Under the pieces are notes generated by a model. It saw only the letters and a program-made list of their open reading frames with translations. It did no database searches and was not told where the DNA came from. DNA of 64,000 nt from Mycolicibacterium arabiense. GTDB lineage: Bacteria; Actinomycetota; Actinomycetes; Mycobacteriales; Mycobacteriaceae. Below are positions 8,950 through 20,093 of this stretch, one piece after another. Within the stretch, counting starts at the first letter, position 1. Each line of letters opens with the position of its first letter. The stretch covers positions 5,766,001 to 5,830,000 of the forward strand of contig NZ_AP022593.1 of NCBI RefSeq assembly GCF_010731815.2, in the 5' to 3' direction. Both the position numbers and the translations under genes were made by a program.

Positions 8950-9753
8950 ATGCGTACCGAACAACCCACCGACAGGGCGCAGCGCCGCCTCTCCGGCACC
9001 GACGGGTCCGCGACCGACGACTCCGACGACGAGGCGCCGGACACCTCGCTGGCGCGGTGGCTGCCCGACGCCCCGCCGACCGGCCGGGCGCAGTGGCTGA
9101 CCGCGCTGCGGGCCGACCCAGGCCGGGCCGGTGTCATCGGACTGTCCGTGGTCGGCGTCGTCGCCGTGCTGGTGACGGTGGTGACACTGGCGGGCAACGA
9201 CCCGCCGCCGGTCGTGTCGGCGAATCTGCCACCGGTGCAGATGGTTTCGACCGCACCCGCCCCGCCATCCCCGGCCGCTGAGCAACCCGTCGTGGTCAGC
9301 GTGGTCGGTCTGGTGCACCGGCCCGGGCTGGTGACGCTGACGGCCGGTGCGCGGGTCGACGACGCGCTGGCCGCGGCGGGCGGTGTACTCGACGGTGCGG
9401 ACCTCCTCGGTCTGAACGTGGCTCGCCGGGTGGCCGATGGTGAGCAGATCCTCGTCGGCATCGCGGGCCCGCCCGGTGCGCCGCCGGCGATGGGCAGCTC
9501 GATCACCTCGGCGCCGGGCGACGCCGACCCCGCGGCAGCGGGCAGTTCCGAGGCCGCTCCCGGTCCGGTGAACCTCAACACCGCAACCGTCGAGCAGCTC
9601 GACGAACTCCCCGGCGTCGGCCCGGTGACGGCGTCCGCGATCGTGGCCTGGCGCGACGCGAACGGGCCCTTCACGGGCGTCGAGCAGCTCGGAGAAGTCG
9701 ACGGCATCGGCCCTGCGCGGCTGGAGAAGCTGCGTGACCTGGTCCATGTGTGA
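8950..9753 (+). CDS. comEA: ComEA-like helix-hairpin-helix DNA-binding protein
   Basis: A 267-residue membrane-anchored ComEA-type protein. A charged cytoplasmic N-terminus is followed by one membrane segment (about residues 57-78, VIGLSVVGVVAVLVTVVTLA). A proline-rich linker comes next, then a SLBB/soluble-ligand-like domain (about 115-175). Two helix-hairpin-helix motifs close the protein, around VNLNTATVEQLDELPGVG and FTGVEQLGEVDGIG. ComEA binds incoming double-stranded DNA outside the membrane. The stop overlaps the GTG of comEC, and the pair is conserved in mycobacteria although transformation there is not established. Confidence 0.88.
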   Translation: MRTEQPTDRAQRRLSGTDGSATDDSDDEAPDTSLARWLPDAPPTGRAQWLTALRADPGRAGVIGLSVVGVVAVLVTVVTLAGNDPPPVVSANLPPVQMVSTAPAPPSPAAEQPVVVSVVGLVHRPGLVTLTAGARVDDALAAAGGVLDGADLLGLNVARRVADGEQILVGIAGPPGAPPAMGSSITSAPGDADPAAAGSSEAAPGPVNLNTATVEQLDELPGVGPVTASAIVAWRDANGPFTGVEQLGEVDGIGPARLEKLRDLVHV

Positions 9754-11294
9754 CAGCGCCGATCGTGACAGGCGCCGGAGCGGCGGCGGCCGGGGTCGAT
9801 CTCCGGCTGGTGCCGGCGGCGCTGACCGCCTGGGCGGTCACGGCGACGGGAATCCTGTGGAACGTGGCGGCTGCGGTCGCCGTCGTGGTGATCGCGACGG
9901 CGGCCGCGGCGTGGGCGTCGATCCGCCTGCGCAACGACGTCGACGGAGCCCGGCCCTGGTGGCCTGCGGTGGCGGCGGTCGGGCTGGTCGGTGCCGCATT
10001 CGCCTGCTCGGTTGCGCTGCGCGTCGACGCCGTCGAGCACCACCCGATCGCGGACCGGATCGGCGACACGGTCTCGGTGACTGCGGTACCCGTCGAGACG
10101 CCCCGGGTGGTCGCGGGCTCGCGGATGATGTTCCGAGCCGCGCTGCGCGCCGTCGACGGCCATCCGCAGTCCGGCCGCGTCCTGGTGTTCGCCTCGGTGG
10201 TCGGCTACGGCGACGTGACCGCGGGCCGCCCGGCCGACTTCCGCGCCCGCGTGGGAAAGCCTGCCCGTCGGGACCTGACCGTGGCCGTGCTGTCGGCCAG
10301 TGGCGAGCCTCGCCTCGGCGAGGCCGGTGCGGTACACCGCGTCGCCGCGACGGTGCGACGTGACTTCGCCGAGACTGCTCGCGCGGTCCTGCCGCCGGAG
10401 CAGGCGGTGATGTTGCCGGCGTTGACGCTCGGCGACACCTCGGCCGTCGCGCAGACGACGGTCGCCGACTTTCGCATCGCTGGGCTCGCCCACCTGACCG
10501 CGGTGTCGGGCGCCAACGTCACCATCGTCTGCGGCACGGTGCTGCTGTCGGCCATGGTGGTGGGGCCACGCATCGCCGTCGCCCTGGCGGCCATCGCCCT
10601 GGTGGCGTTCGTCGTGGTGGTACAGCCCACGGCCAGCGTGCTGCGCGCGGCGATCATGGGCGCCGTCACGCTGCTGGCGGTGGTCTCGCACCGTAGGCGG
10701 CAGGCGATTCCCGCGCTCGCGGCGACCATCCTCGTGGTGCTGATCGGCTGGCCGGAGATGGCCGTCGACGTCGGCTTCGCGCTGTCGGTATCGGCCACTG
10801 CCGCACTGGTTCTCATCGCTCCGGCGTGGTCGGCTGCGCTCGTCGCGCGGCGGTGGCCAAAGCCGCTCGCCGACGCGGTGTGCGTGGCCGTTGCCGCACA
10901 ACTGATCACCGCGCCCCTTGTCGCCGGGATCTCGGGTGCCTTCAGCATCGTCGCCGTGTTCGCCAATCTCGCGGTCACGGTCGTCATCGCCCCGATCACC
11001 GTCCTGGGAACGGCGGCGGCGGCGATCTGCAGTGCCTGGCCCGACGCGGCGGGGCTACTGATCCGGTTCACCGGGCCGCAACTGTGGTGGCTGCTTCGGG
11101 TCGCGCAGTGGGCCGCATCGGTTCCCGGCGCGGCACTTCCGGTGCCTTCGGGTTTGGCGGGCGTGGTGTTCGTCGCGTCGACGGTGGTTACTTCGATCGT
11201 GCTGTGGCGTTGGCGATGGGGCCGGGTGATCCTGCTGTGGTGCGCCGTCGGCGCGACGGCGTGGGCGGCGGCGGGCGACGTCGGCGGGCCGTGA
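9750..11294 (+). CDS. comEC: ComEC/Rec2 family membrane channel protein
   Basis: A 514-residue integral membrane protein of the ComEC/Rec2 family, with many hydrophobic segments and the hallmark block HLTAVSGANVTIV near residue 250. It has the competence domain but is shorter than full-length ComEC of transformable species, which carry a C-terminal metallo-beta-lactamase-like domain of about 250 residues. That domain is absent here, as in Rv2414c-type mycobacterial proteins. GTG 9750 overlaps the comEA stop by four bases. The role is presumed DNA transport, but it is untested in this context. Confidence 0.87.
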   Translation: MTAPIVTGAGAAAAGVDLRLVPAALTAWAVTATGILWNVAAAVAVVVIATAAAAWASIRLRNDVDGARPWWPAVAAVGLVGAAFACSVALRVDAVEHHPIADRIGDTVSVTAVPVETPRVVAGSRMMFRAALRAVDGHPQSGRVLVFASVVGYGDVTAGRPADFRARVGKPARRDLTVAVLSASGEPRLGEAGAVHRVAATVRRDFAETARAVLPPEQAVMLPALTLGDTSAVAQTTVADFRIAGLAHLTAVSGANVTIVCGTVLLSAMVVGPRIAVALAAIALVAFVVVVQPTASVLRAAIMGAVTLLAVVSHRRRQAIPALAATILVVLIGWPEMAVDVGFALSVSATAALVLIAPAWSAALVARRWPKPLADAVCVAVAAQLITAPLVAGISGAFSIVAVFANLAVTVVIAPITVLGTAAAAICSAWPDAAGLLIRFTGPQLWWLLRVAQWAASVPGAALPVPSGLAGVVFVASTVVTSIVLWRWRWGRVILLWCAVGATAWAAAGDVGGP

Positions 11295-11306
11295 CACCAT
11301 CGTGGC

Positions 11307-12260
11307 GTGACGCAACTGCACCTCGTTCTGGGTGACGAAGAACTGCTCGTCGAACGGGCGGTGTCCGACGTGCTCCGCATCGCGCGCAAGGACGCCGGCA
11401 CCCACGACGTGCCGGTGAACCGCATGCGGGCCGGCGAGATCAGCCCGAACGAGCTGGCGGAGTTGCTCAGCCCGTCGCTGTTCGCCGACGAACGCGTGCT
11501 GGTGCTCGAGTCTGCCGCTGACGCGGGCAAGGAGGCGGTGACGCTCATCGGCGAGGCGGCAGCCGATCTCCCGCCGGGCACCGTGCTGGTCGTGGTGCAC
11601 ACCGGTGGCGGCCGCGCCAAGTCGCTCGCCGATCAGCTGAAGAAGATCGGCGCCGAGGTGCATCCCTGCGCAAAGCTGACGAAGCCCTCCGAGCGCGCCG
11701 ACTTCGTCAAACGCGAATTCCGTACCCACCGGGTCAAGGTGGGTGACGACGTGGTGACCGCACTACTCGACGCCGTCGGATCCGATCTGCGCGAACTCGC
11801 GGCCACATGCTCGCAACTCGTCGCCGACACTGGTGGCGAGGTGGACGTCGCCGCGGTCCGTCGCTACCACAACGGCAAGGCCGAGGTGAAGGGCTACGTG
11901 ATCGCCGACATGGCGGTCACCGGCGACGTCGAGGGAGCGGCCGAGGCCCTGCGGTGGGCGGTGATGGGCGGTGAGGCGCACGTGGTTCTCGCCGACGCGC
12001 TGGCCGAGGCAGTCCACTCGATTGCCCGCATCGCGCCGCTGTCAGGGAACCACCATCAGGTGGCCGGTGAAGTGGGAATGCCGCCGTGGCGGGTGCAGAA
12101 GGTGCAGCGGCAAGCGCGTCGGTGGGACCGGGATTCGGTGGCCGAGGCGATGCGGCTGGTCGCAACCCTCAATGCAGACGTCAAGGGCGCAGCGGCAGAT
12201 GCCGACTACGCCCTCGAGGCTGCGGTGCGAAAGGTCGCCGAGCTGGCCGGCGGGAACTGA
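11307..12260 (+). CDS. holA: DNA polymerase III delta subunit
   Basis: A 317-residue HolA-like clamp-loader delta subunit, which opens the beta sliding clamp. Typical features are the N-terminal [16 protein letters not shown], the [14 protein letters not shown] strand (about residue 55-68), and the C-terminal segment ending with [20 protein letters not shown]. The GTG start lies 12 bases after comEC, so comEA-comEC-holA is one transcription unit, as elsewhere in actinobacteria. It ends 13 bases before the convergent rpsT gene. Confidence 0.92.
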   Translation: MTQLHLVLGDEELLVERAVSDVLRIARKDAGTHDVPVNRMRAGEISPNELAELLSPSLFADERVLVLESAADAGKEAVTLIGEAAADLPPGTVLVVVHTGGGRAKSLADQLKKIGAEVHPCAKLTKPSERADFVKREFRTHRVKVGDDVVTALLDAVGSDLRELAATCSQLVADTGGEVDVAAVRRYHNGKAEVKGYVIADMAVTGDVEGAAEALRWAVMGGEAHVVLADALAEAVHSIARIAPLSGNHHQVAGEVGMPPWRVQKVQRQARRWDRDSVAEAMRLVATLNADVKGAAADADYALEAAVRKVAELAGGN

Positions 12261-12273
12261 GCCCGCGGGGGAG

Positions 12274-12543
12274 CTAGGCTCCGGCGATCTTGTTGAACGC
12301 GATCGTCAGCGCCGACTTCTTGTTGGCGGCCTGGTTCTTGTGGATGACACCCTTGCTGGCGGCCTTGTCGAGCTTGCGCGTCGCGAACGCCAGCATCTCG
12401 CCTGCCTTGTCTTTCTCACCTGCGTCGACGGCCTCGCGGAACCCGCGGACAGCCGTGCGAAGTTCGGACTTCACCGACTGATTGCGCAGCCGAGCACGCT
12501 CGTTGGTGCGGATGCGCTTTTCCTGCGACTTGATATTGGCCAC
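12274..12543 (-). CDS. rpsT: 30S ribosomal protein S20
   Basis: An 89-residue S20, a highly basic helical protein that binds the 5' domain of 16S rRNA. Characteristic motifs are [15 protein letters not shown] at the N-terminus, a lysine- and arginine-rich middle and [17 protein letters not shown] near the C-terminus. It is transcribed on its own, towards holA. The 140-base region upstream separates it from the divergent ATP-grasp gene and should hold both promoters, though no clear boxes were assigned. Confidence 0.97.
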   Translation of the reverse strand: MANIKSQEKRIRTNERARLRNQSVKSELRTAVRGFREAVDAGEKDKAGEMLAFATRKLDKAASKGVIHKNQAANKKSALTIAFNKIAGA

Positions 12544-12682
12544 GCGTCAGTCCTTCGAATTACGTATCGGGATGGTCGAGTATGGGCGCCCTGCGGGGCA
12601 GCGACGGTTCAGATTACCAGCGCACCGGGGAAATGCCCAAAGCGAAGCCCGTGGTCAGCCGACCCGGCGCAGTTGGGGCAGC

Positions 12683-14373
<1,691 letters not shown>

Positions 14374-14374
<1 letters not shown>

Positions 14375-15351
14375 TGTTGGCGCGCAACGCAGAATCGCTC
14401 TACTGGATCGGCCGCTACGTCGAGCGGGCCGACGACACCGCTCGGATCCTCGACGTCACCGTGCATCAGCTGCTGGAGGATTCCAGCGTCGACCCCGACC
14501 AGGCCTCGCGGACGCTGCTGAAGGTGCTGGGCATCGAGCCGCCGGACACCGAACTCGACCTCTGGTCGCTGACCGACCTGGTGGCGTTCAGCCGAGACAC
14601 CCACGGTGGCTGCTCGATCGTCGACTCGATCTCGGCGGCACGTGAGAATGCCCGCGGCGCACGCGAAGTCACGTCCACCGAGATCTGGGAGTGCCTCAAC
14701 ACGACCTACAACGCCCTGCCCGAGCGGGAGCGCGCGGCCAAGCGTCTCGGACCGCACGAGTTCCTGTCCTACATCGAGGGACGCGCTGCGCAGTTCGCCG
14801 GGCTCGCCGACTCGACGTTGTCCCGCGACGACGGCTATCGATTCATGGTGCTCGGCCGCGCGATCGAACGCGTCGACATGATCGTGCGGCTGCTGCTCTC
14901 GCGTGTCGGTGACAGCGCGTCGTCACCGGCCTGGGTGACGGTCCTGCGTTCGGCGGGCGCACACGACACCTATCTGCGTACCTACCGCGGCGTGCTCGAC
15001 GCCGGTCGCGTCGTCGAGTTCATGATGCTCGACCGCCTGTTCCCGCGCTCGGTCATGTACTCGCTGCGATTGGCCGAGCACAGCCTCGACGAGTTGCACC
15101 ACCGCAGGCTCAATCGCGTCGGTGCGACGGCCGAGGCCCAGCGCCTGCTCGGCCGCGCGCGTAGCGAACTGGAGTTCCTGCGCCCCGGTGTCCTGCTCGA
15201 GTCACTGGAGACCCGGTTGGGCGACCTGCAGCAGACCTGTGCCGACATCGGAGAAGCGTTGGCGCTGGAGTACTTTCACTCCGCCCCGTGGGTGGCGTGG
15301 AGCGATGCCGGCCGCGACGGCACACTGGTCATCGAAGAGGGCGAGGTCTAG
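14374..15351 (+). CDS. Alpha-E domain-containing protein
   Basis: A 325-residue alpha-E (DUF403) protein, all helical, beginning with the family signature MLARNAESLYWIGRYVERADDTAR. The motif YRFMVLGRAIERVDMIVRLLL lies near residue 155. The start overlaps the ATP-grasp stop by one base (TGATG), and the transglutaminase-like gene follows two bases after its stop, so these three are translationally linked. Functions proposed for the trio concern peptide ligation or cleavage. The molecular role of alpha-E is not established. Confidence 0.85.
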
Positions 15352-15353
15352 AC

Positions 15354-16193
15354 ATGTGGCGTCTTCGAGTCGTCCATTCCACCGGGTATGCGTACAAGTC
15401 GCCGGTGACCGCGTCGTTCAACGAGGCCCGGCTGACTCCACGATCGGACAGCCGACAGAACGTCATCCTCAACCGGGTCGAGACGGTGCCGGCGACGCGG
15501 TCCTACCGGTACGTCGACTACTGGGGCACCGCGGTAACGACGTTCGACCTGCACGCTCCGCACACCGAACTCGAGGTGACCTCGTCGTCGGTCGTCGAGA
15601 CCGAGGAGGGCGTCATGCCCGAGGACGACGTGACGTGGGAGGACCTGGAAACCGAGGCGGTGATCGACCGCTTCGACGAGATCCTGACCGGCACCCAGTA
15701 CACGCCCGAGAGCAAGCGTCTGGCGCGGGTGGGGCAGAAGATCGCCAAGGAGCACGCACCGAGGGAGGCCGTCGTCGCGGCGGCGAACTGGGTGCACGGC
15801 GAACTCGCCTACGTTCCTGGGACCACTGGTGTGCACTCCTCGGGCCTCGACGCGCTACGGGAGGGCAAGGGCGTCTGCCAGGACTACACGCACCTGACCC
15901 TGATCCTGTTGCGCAGCATGGGGATCCCCGCGCGTTACGTGTCGGGCTATCTGCATCCGAAACGTGAGGCCGCGGTAGGGGAGACCATCGAGGGCGAGAG
16001 CCACGCGTGGATCCAGGCGTGGACCGGCGGGTGGTGGAACTACGACCCCACCAACGACAAGCACATCAACGAGCAGTACGTCAGCGTCGGCGTCGGCCGT
16101 GACTACGCCGACGTCAGTCCGCTCAAGGGCATCTACTCCGGTGAAGGGTCCACCGACCTCGACGTCATCGTGGAGATCACCCGGCTGGCGTGA
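15354..16193 (+). CDS. Transglutaminase-like cysteine protease family protein
   Basis: A 279-residue transglutaminase-like protein with the bacterial N-terminal beta domain (residues 1-90, beginning [15 protein letters not shown]). The catalytic triad is visible: Cys in [10 protein letters not shown] (about 178), His in [10 protein letters not shown] (about 216) and Asp in NYDPTND (about 231). Such proteins may act as peptidases or amide-forming enzymes together with the ATP-grasp partner. ATG 15354 follows the alpha-E gene closely. The 3' end overlaps the convergent RNase Z-like gene by 17 bases. Confidence 0.87.
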   Translation: MWRLRVVHSTGYAYKSPVTASFNEARLTPRSDSRQNVILNRVETVPATRSYRYVDYWGTAVTTFDLHAPHTELEVTSSSVVETEEGVMPEDDVTWEDLETEAVIDRFDEILTGTQYTPESKRLARVGQKIAKEHAPREAVVAAANWVHGELAYVPGTTGVHSSGLDALREGKGVCQDYTHLTLILLRSMGIPARYVSGYLHPKREAAVGETIEGESHAWIQAWTGGWWNYDPTNDKHINEQYVSVGVGRDYADVSPLKGIYSGEGSTDLDVIVEITRLA

Positions 16194-17054
16194 CGTCGGC
16201 GGGGGACGGAGCGCAGACGCCGGGGTGCACCTCGACACGGTGCAGATCGTCGCCGAGTTCGATCTGCCTGCTGAACGTGGTCGCAGCCAGTGCGCGCCAG
16301 TCCTCCTCCTGGCCGGGGGCGATCCCGGGCACGTAGTGCGTGAGGATCAGGATGCCCACACCGGCCCGGGCCGCCGTCGCACCGGCCTCCTCGACCGAGG
16401 AGTGGTAGTCGCAGATGTCCCGGATGCGCTGCTGCGGAAGTGCGTCGACGACGTCCTTGCGGATCACTGTGTGGACGAGAGCGCCTGCGCCGGAGGCCAA
16501 GTCGTCGAGGCTCTGACAGGCACGGTGTCGCCGGCGAGTACCACCGACGCCCCGTCGTGCTCGATGCGGAAGCCGACCGTCGGGGCGACCGGCCGGTGGT
16601 CGGTGGGAGCGGCGCGCACCACCACGCCGTCGTGCTCCCACACCACGCCGCCGGTGTGCTCGCGCACGTCGACGCGCGGCGGTCCGGTGATGTCGGCGTG
16701 ATGGGCGATCCGATAGCCGATGTCGTGGCCGAAGGCCGCGAGCGTCGCGTCGACGACCTCGGCGGTGCCCGGCGGCCCGATGACGAGGATCGGCGCGGGA
16801 TCCGGGTCGAACGTGGTGATCCACCGCGTGATGAGGAGGTCGCCGAGGTCGGCGATGTGGTCGCTGTGCAGGTGGGTCAGGAGCAGTGCGGTCAGCGCGC
16901 CCGCGCTACTTCCCGCCGCGGCGAGTCGCTGCTGGACGCCGCGACCGCAGTCGGTCAGGAACGTGTGTCCACCCGCGCGGACCAGTGTCGCCGGGCCCGC
17001 CCGGTTCGGGTCCGGAATCGGGCTGCCCGTACCCAGCAGGGTGACTTCGATCAT
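16177..17054 (-). pseudogene. rnz: RNase Z / metallo-beta-lactamase fold protein, broken by one missing base
   Basis: The frame from ATG 17054 encodes a metallo-beta-lactamase fold protein: [12 protein letters not shown], then the zinc motif [14 protein letters not shown] near residue 65 and VVLAGDTVP near residue 175. It then enters a nonsense frame. The correct continuation, [20 protein letters not shown] and [17 protein letters not shown], is in the next frame and runs to 16177. The break is at 16519-16522. One extra C in the minus-strand run between GTG and TGTCAG would restore a protein of 292 residues. No other damage is visible, so a sequencing error or recent mutation is as likely as an old pseudogene. 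It corresponds to Rv2407. Confidence 0.8.
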
Positions 17055-17114
17055 GGCTACGGGTATACCGCTTGGGGCGGCCGCACGTGCGCTTATCGCC
17101 GTCGGCGACGGCGC

Positions 17115-18122
17115 TCACTCTCGCCCGGTTCCCACCGATCGCATGTCGGCGTACCTCTCACCCGACACGGACTCGCCTGCCGCGCTCAGCCTTTCGATCT
17201 GGGCGGCGCTGAGGCTGACCGACAGCGACTCGAGGTTCTCGTCGATGCGGGCAGCGCGCCGGGTTCCCGGGATCGGTACCGACGCCACGCCGAACGTCTC
17301 GGCGCGGTGGCGCAGCCAGGCCAGGGCGACCTGGGCCGGTGTGGCACCGACTTCCGCGGCTACGTCGACCACTGCCGCGACGACGGCCTGATTCGCATCG
17401 AGCGCACTACCGGTGAAGCGGGGGATGTTCTTGCGGAAGTCCCGTTCACCGAGATCGGCGGCCGAACGCACCGAGCCGGTCAGGAAGCCGCGGCCGAGCG
17501 GCGAGAACGGTACGACGCCGATCCCCAGGTCCACCGCGGTGGGCACCACGGTGCGCTCGATATCGAGGCTCCAGATCGACCATTCGCTCTGGATTGCCGC
17601 AATCGGGTGGACCGCGTGGGCAGCGCGCAGCTCGGCGGCGGTGGTCTCGGAGACGCCGAGGTGACGCACCTTGCCCGCGGTCACGAGTTCGGCCATCGCC
17701 CCGACGGTCTCCTCGATCGGGACACGGACGTCTCGCCGGTGCATGTAGTAGAGGTCGATGACGTCGGTGCGCAGGCGCGCGAGGCTCTCGTCGACGCACT
17801 GCCGCACGTAGGCGGCGTCGCCCCGCGGCCGCACCTCACCGCCGGCTCGGTCGGCGGGATTGCCGTCGATGCCGAACTTGGTCGCGATCGTCACCTCGTC
17901 GCGACGGTCGGCGAGGACATTGGCGATCAGCCGCTCGTTGTCGCCGCCGCCGTACACGTTCGCGGTGTCGATGAAGGTCACGCCGACGTCGATGGCGTGG
18001 TGCAGGGTCGCGATCGACTCGGTGTCGTCGATCTCGCCGCCGTAGACCGGGGTCAGCGCCATGCCGCCGAATCCCATTGGGCTGACCGTCAATCGGTCGC
18101 CGAGTGTGACGGTGTCGGGCAT
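17115..18122 (-). CDS. Aldo/keto reductase
   Basis: A 335-residue aldo/keto reductase with a TIM-barrel pattern. Conserved residues are Asp and Tyr in FIDTANVYGGGDNE (about 46-60), Lys in VTIATKFG and His in DLYYMHRRD. The NADPH-binding end IPGTRRAARIDENLESL is also present. ATG 18122 is preferred over an upstream ATG at 18164 because GGAGGGA lies just before it and the extra 14 residues look non-conserved. It is divergent from the CBS-domain gene. The physiological substrate is unknown. Confidence 0.83.
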   Translation of the reverse strand: MPDTVTLGDRLTVSPMGFGGMALTPVYGGEIDDTESIATLHHAIDVGVTFIDTANVYGGGDNERLIANVLADRRDEVTIATKFGIDGNPADRAGGEVRPRGDAAYVRQCVDESLARLRTDVIDLYYMHRRDVRVPIEETVGAMAELVTAGKVRHLGVSETTAAELRAAHAVHPIAAIQSEWSIWSLDIERTVVPTAVDLGIGVVPFSPLGRGFLTGSVRSAADLGERDFRKNIPRFTGSALDANQAVVAAVVDVAAEVGATPAQVALAWLRHRAETFGVASVPIPGTRRAARIDENLESLSVSLSAAQIERLSAAGESVSGERYADMRSVGTGRE

Positions 18123-18239
18123 GGGTGATTCCCTCCATGGGGGTGAGTGGGTCGACCCCTGCAACGCCGCCCGAGGGTGACGTGTTCCGGTGCCATTCGA
18201 GCTGGGGGTTTCCTGGTGGGCCTGGAAGACCTAACCTAA

Positions 18240-18255
18240 TGTGATCCACGTCACT
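18240..18255 (+). promoter_or_regulatory. CRP/FNR-type binding site upstream of CBS gene
   Basis: The 16-mer TGTGATCCACGTCACT matches the TGTGA-N6-TCACA site bound by mycobacterial CRP (Rv3676 type) in nine of ten defined positions. It is centred 21 bases before the CBS-gene start and about 125 bases from the aldo/keto reductase start. Next to it, at 18229-18239, is a direct repeat CCTAACCTAA that looks like half of an IdeR box. The CRP match is strong enough to report as a candidate, but binding is inferred. Confidence 0.5.
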
Positions 18256-18268
18256 TTGGGAGGTTCCG

Positions 18269-18697
18269 ATGAGGATCGCAGACGTGCTGAGGAACAAGGG
18301 TGCCGGGGTCTTGACCGTGTCACCGGAGATGACCGTCGCCGAGTTGCTGACCGGCCTCGCCACGCGCAACGTGGGCGCGATGGTGGTGGTCGGCCCCGAC
18401 GGTCCGGTCGGCATCGTCTCCGAACGCGACGTGGTGCGCAACCTGCACGCACACGGCGCGGAGCTGCTGGAGCATGCCGTCGCCGACATCATGTCGACCG
18501 ACGTCATCACCTGCACGCCTGCCGACTCCGTGGACGGCGTCAGCGGCCTGATGACCAACAACCGGGTGCGCCACGTTCCCGTGATGGAGGACGGCCACCT
18601 GACCGGCATCGTCAGCATCGGCGACGTGGTCAAGACCCGGATGGAGGAACTCGAAGCCCAGCAGGAACAGCTCGAGGCGTACATCACCCAGGGGTGA
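18269..18697 (+). CDS. CBS domain pair protein
   Basis: A 142-residue protein made of two CBS motifs, about residues 7-62 and 72-127. Each ends in the usual GIVSxxDV block (GIVSERDVVRN and GIVSIGDVVKT). CBS pairs bind adenine nucleotides and act as energy or redox sensors. The C-terminus is a short charged helix (EELEAQQEQLEAYI) that may dimerise. It has a good ribosome site (GGGAGG) and a CRP-like operator upstream, and matches Rv2406c by position. Its 3' end overlaps the convergent monooxygenase gene by 14 bases. The partner protein is unknown. Confidence 0.85.
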   Translation: MRIADVLRNKGAGVLTVSPEMTVAELLTGLATRNVGAMVVVGPDGPVGIVSERDVVRNLHAHGAELLEHAVADIMSTDVITCTPADSVDGVSGLMTNNRVRHVPVMEDGHLTGIVSIGDVVKTRMEELEAQQEQLEAYITQG

Positions 18698-20093
18698 GGA
18701 CCCGGGATTCGACGCCGTTGAGCAGGTCGTTGTCGGTGAACGCGCCGCGGTAGGCCGCGGCCGGATGACTGTCGGGGAGCCGGTCGCCGCGACCGAGCAG
18801 CTTGTGGCGAAGCGTTCCGGACTTGTCGGTCGAGATGAGGCCGCGTTCGCGCAGCGTCGGGAAGAGGCGGTCGGCGGTCTCGGCGAACGAACCCGGCACC
18901 GTCGCGTGGTAGACGTTGATGCCGTCGACACCGGCTTCGCGCCACTCCTCGAGTTGGTCGGCGATCTCCTTGGCCGTCCCCACTACGCGGTTGGCGCCCT
19001 CCAGCACCCACGCCATGTCGCGGATCGTCGGTTCGTCGTTGCCCGACGACTCCGACGCCCAGCGGATGAAGCTCTTGATGCCGGTGAACTCGCCGAGTTC
19101 GCTGATCGGGGTGTCGAGCGACAGGCTGCCTCCGTCGACCCCGGCGTCGCCGAGCGCGTGCAGTGCGATGCCCTCGAGGTCGAGGTACCGCTTGAGTTCG
19201 TCGTTGCGGCGGACCGCCTCGGCGTGCGTGTCACCGATGACGAACGACAACCCCTGAGCGAACGTGATGTCCTCGGGGTTGCGGCCGTTGGCGGCCGCCA
19301 GGGCCCTGGTCTCGGTGGTCAGTCCGTACGCGGCGGCGGGGTTGGGGCTGCTGATGTAGACGCCCTCGGCGTTGCGCGCCGAGAACAGCTGCCCCGCCGG
19401 CGAAGACCCTGCCTGGAACAGCACGGGGGTCCGTTGCGGCGACGGTGACGAGAAGTGCGGACCCTCGACGCTGTACCGCTTGCCGACGTGATTGATCTTG
19501 TGGATCTTCGCCGGATCGGAATGGATCCCTGCCGCCTTGTCCTGCACGAGTGCGTCGTCGTCCCAGGAACCCTCCCAAAGTTTGTAGACGACGTCGACGT
19601 ACTCGTTGGCCCATTCGTAGCGTTCGTCGTGGGCCAGCGTGCCCTCGTGTCCGAAGCTGCGGAACATGTTCTGGTTGAAGCTGGTCACGATGTTCCAGCC
19701 GAGCCGGCCGTCGGTGTAGTGATCCAGTGAGGACATCCGCCGGGCGAAGTCGAACGGGTGGTCCTGGACGATCGAACTGGTGAACACGATGCCCAAGTGA
19801 TCGGTCGCCGCGGCAAGGGCTGACGCGATTACGGATGGATCGTTGACGGGGATCTGGATACCGCCCTCGACTGCCTTGCGCCAGTTGCCGTTCCACGTCT
19901 GACGCAGGCCGAACACGTCGGCGAAGAACAGCAGATCGTAGTCGGCCGCGTCGACCTGCGCCGCCAGCGACGTCCAATGCCGCAGCGAGTTGAAGTCGTG
20001 GTTCCGGGCCTCCGGAGCGCGCCAAAGACCGTGTAGGACATGCGATGCGGTGTTCATGACGAACGCCGAGTAGTAGAGCGGGCGCTTGGTCAC
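18684..20093 (-). CDS. FMN-dependent luciferase-like monooxygenase (NtaA/SnaA/DszA family)
   Basis: A 469-residue flavin-dependent monooxygenase of the nitrilotriacetate/SnaA/DszA group. Diagnostic stretches are FADVFGL near residue 55, SSLDHYTDGRLGWNIVTSFNQN (about 140-160), RYEWANEYVDVVYKLWEGSWDDDA and PVLFQAGSSPAGQ near 245. Relatives oxidise sulfones, sulfonates or amine chelators with FMNH2 from a separate reductase, and no reductase gene is adjacent. Its start overlaps the stop of the MetQ-like gene by four bases, so it is the last gene of the importer operon. That suggests it opens a compound taken up by that transporter, plausibly a sulfur compound. Confidence 0.82.
   Translation of the reverse strand: MTKRPLYYSAFVMNTASHVLHGLWRAPEARNHDFNSLRHWTSLAAQVDAADYDLLFFADVFGLRQTWNGNWRKAVEGGIQIPVNDPSVIASALAAATDHLGIVFTSSIVQDHPFDFARRMSSLDHYTDGRLGWNIVTSFNQNMFRSFGHEGTLAHDERYEWANEYVDVVYKLWEGSWDDDALVQDKAAGIHSDPAKIHKINHVGKRYSVEGPHFSSPSPQRTPVLFQAGSSPAGQLFSARNAEGVYISSPNPAAAYGLTTETRALAAANGRNPEDITFAQGLSFVIGDTHAEAVRRNDELKRYLDLEGIALHALGDAGVDGGSLSLDTPISELGEFTGIKSFIRWASESSGNDEPTIRDMAWVLEGANRVVGTAKEIADQLEEWREAGVDGINVYHATVPGSFAETADRLFPTLRERGLISTDKSGTLRHKLLGRGDRLPDSHPAAAYRGAFTDNDLLNGVESRVLTPG

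Noticed and set aside
12260..12290. Terminator between holA and rpsT
   Set aside because: Only a five-base stem (GCGGG/CCCGC) is possible, which is too weak to report.
18229..18239. IdeR box near the CBS gene
   Set aside because: Only one half matches (about 12 of 19 positions overall), so it is noted as a half-site only.
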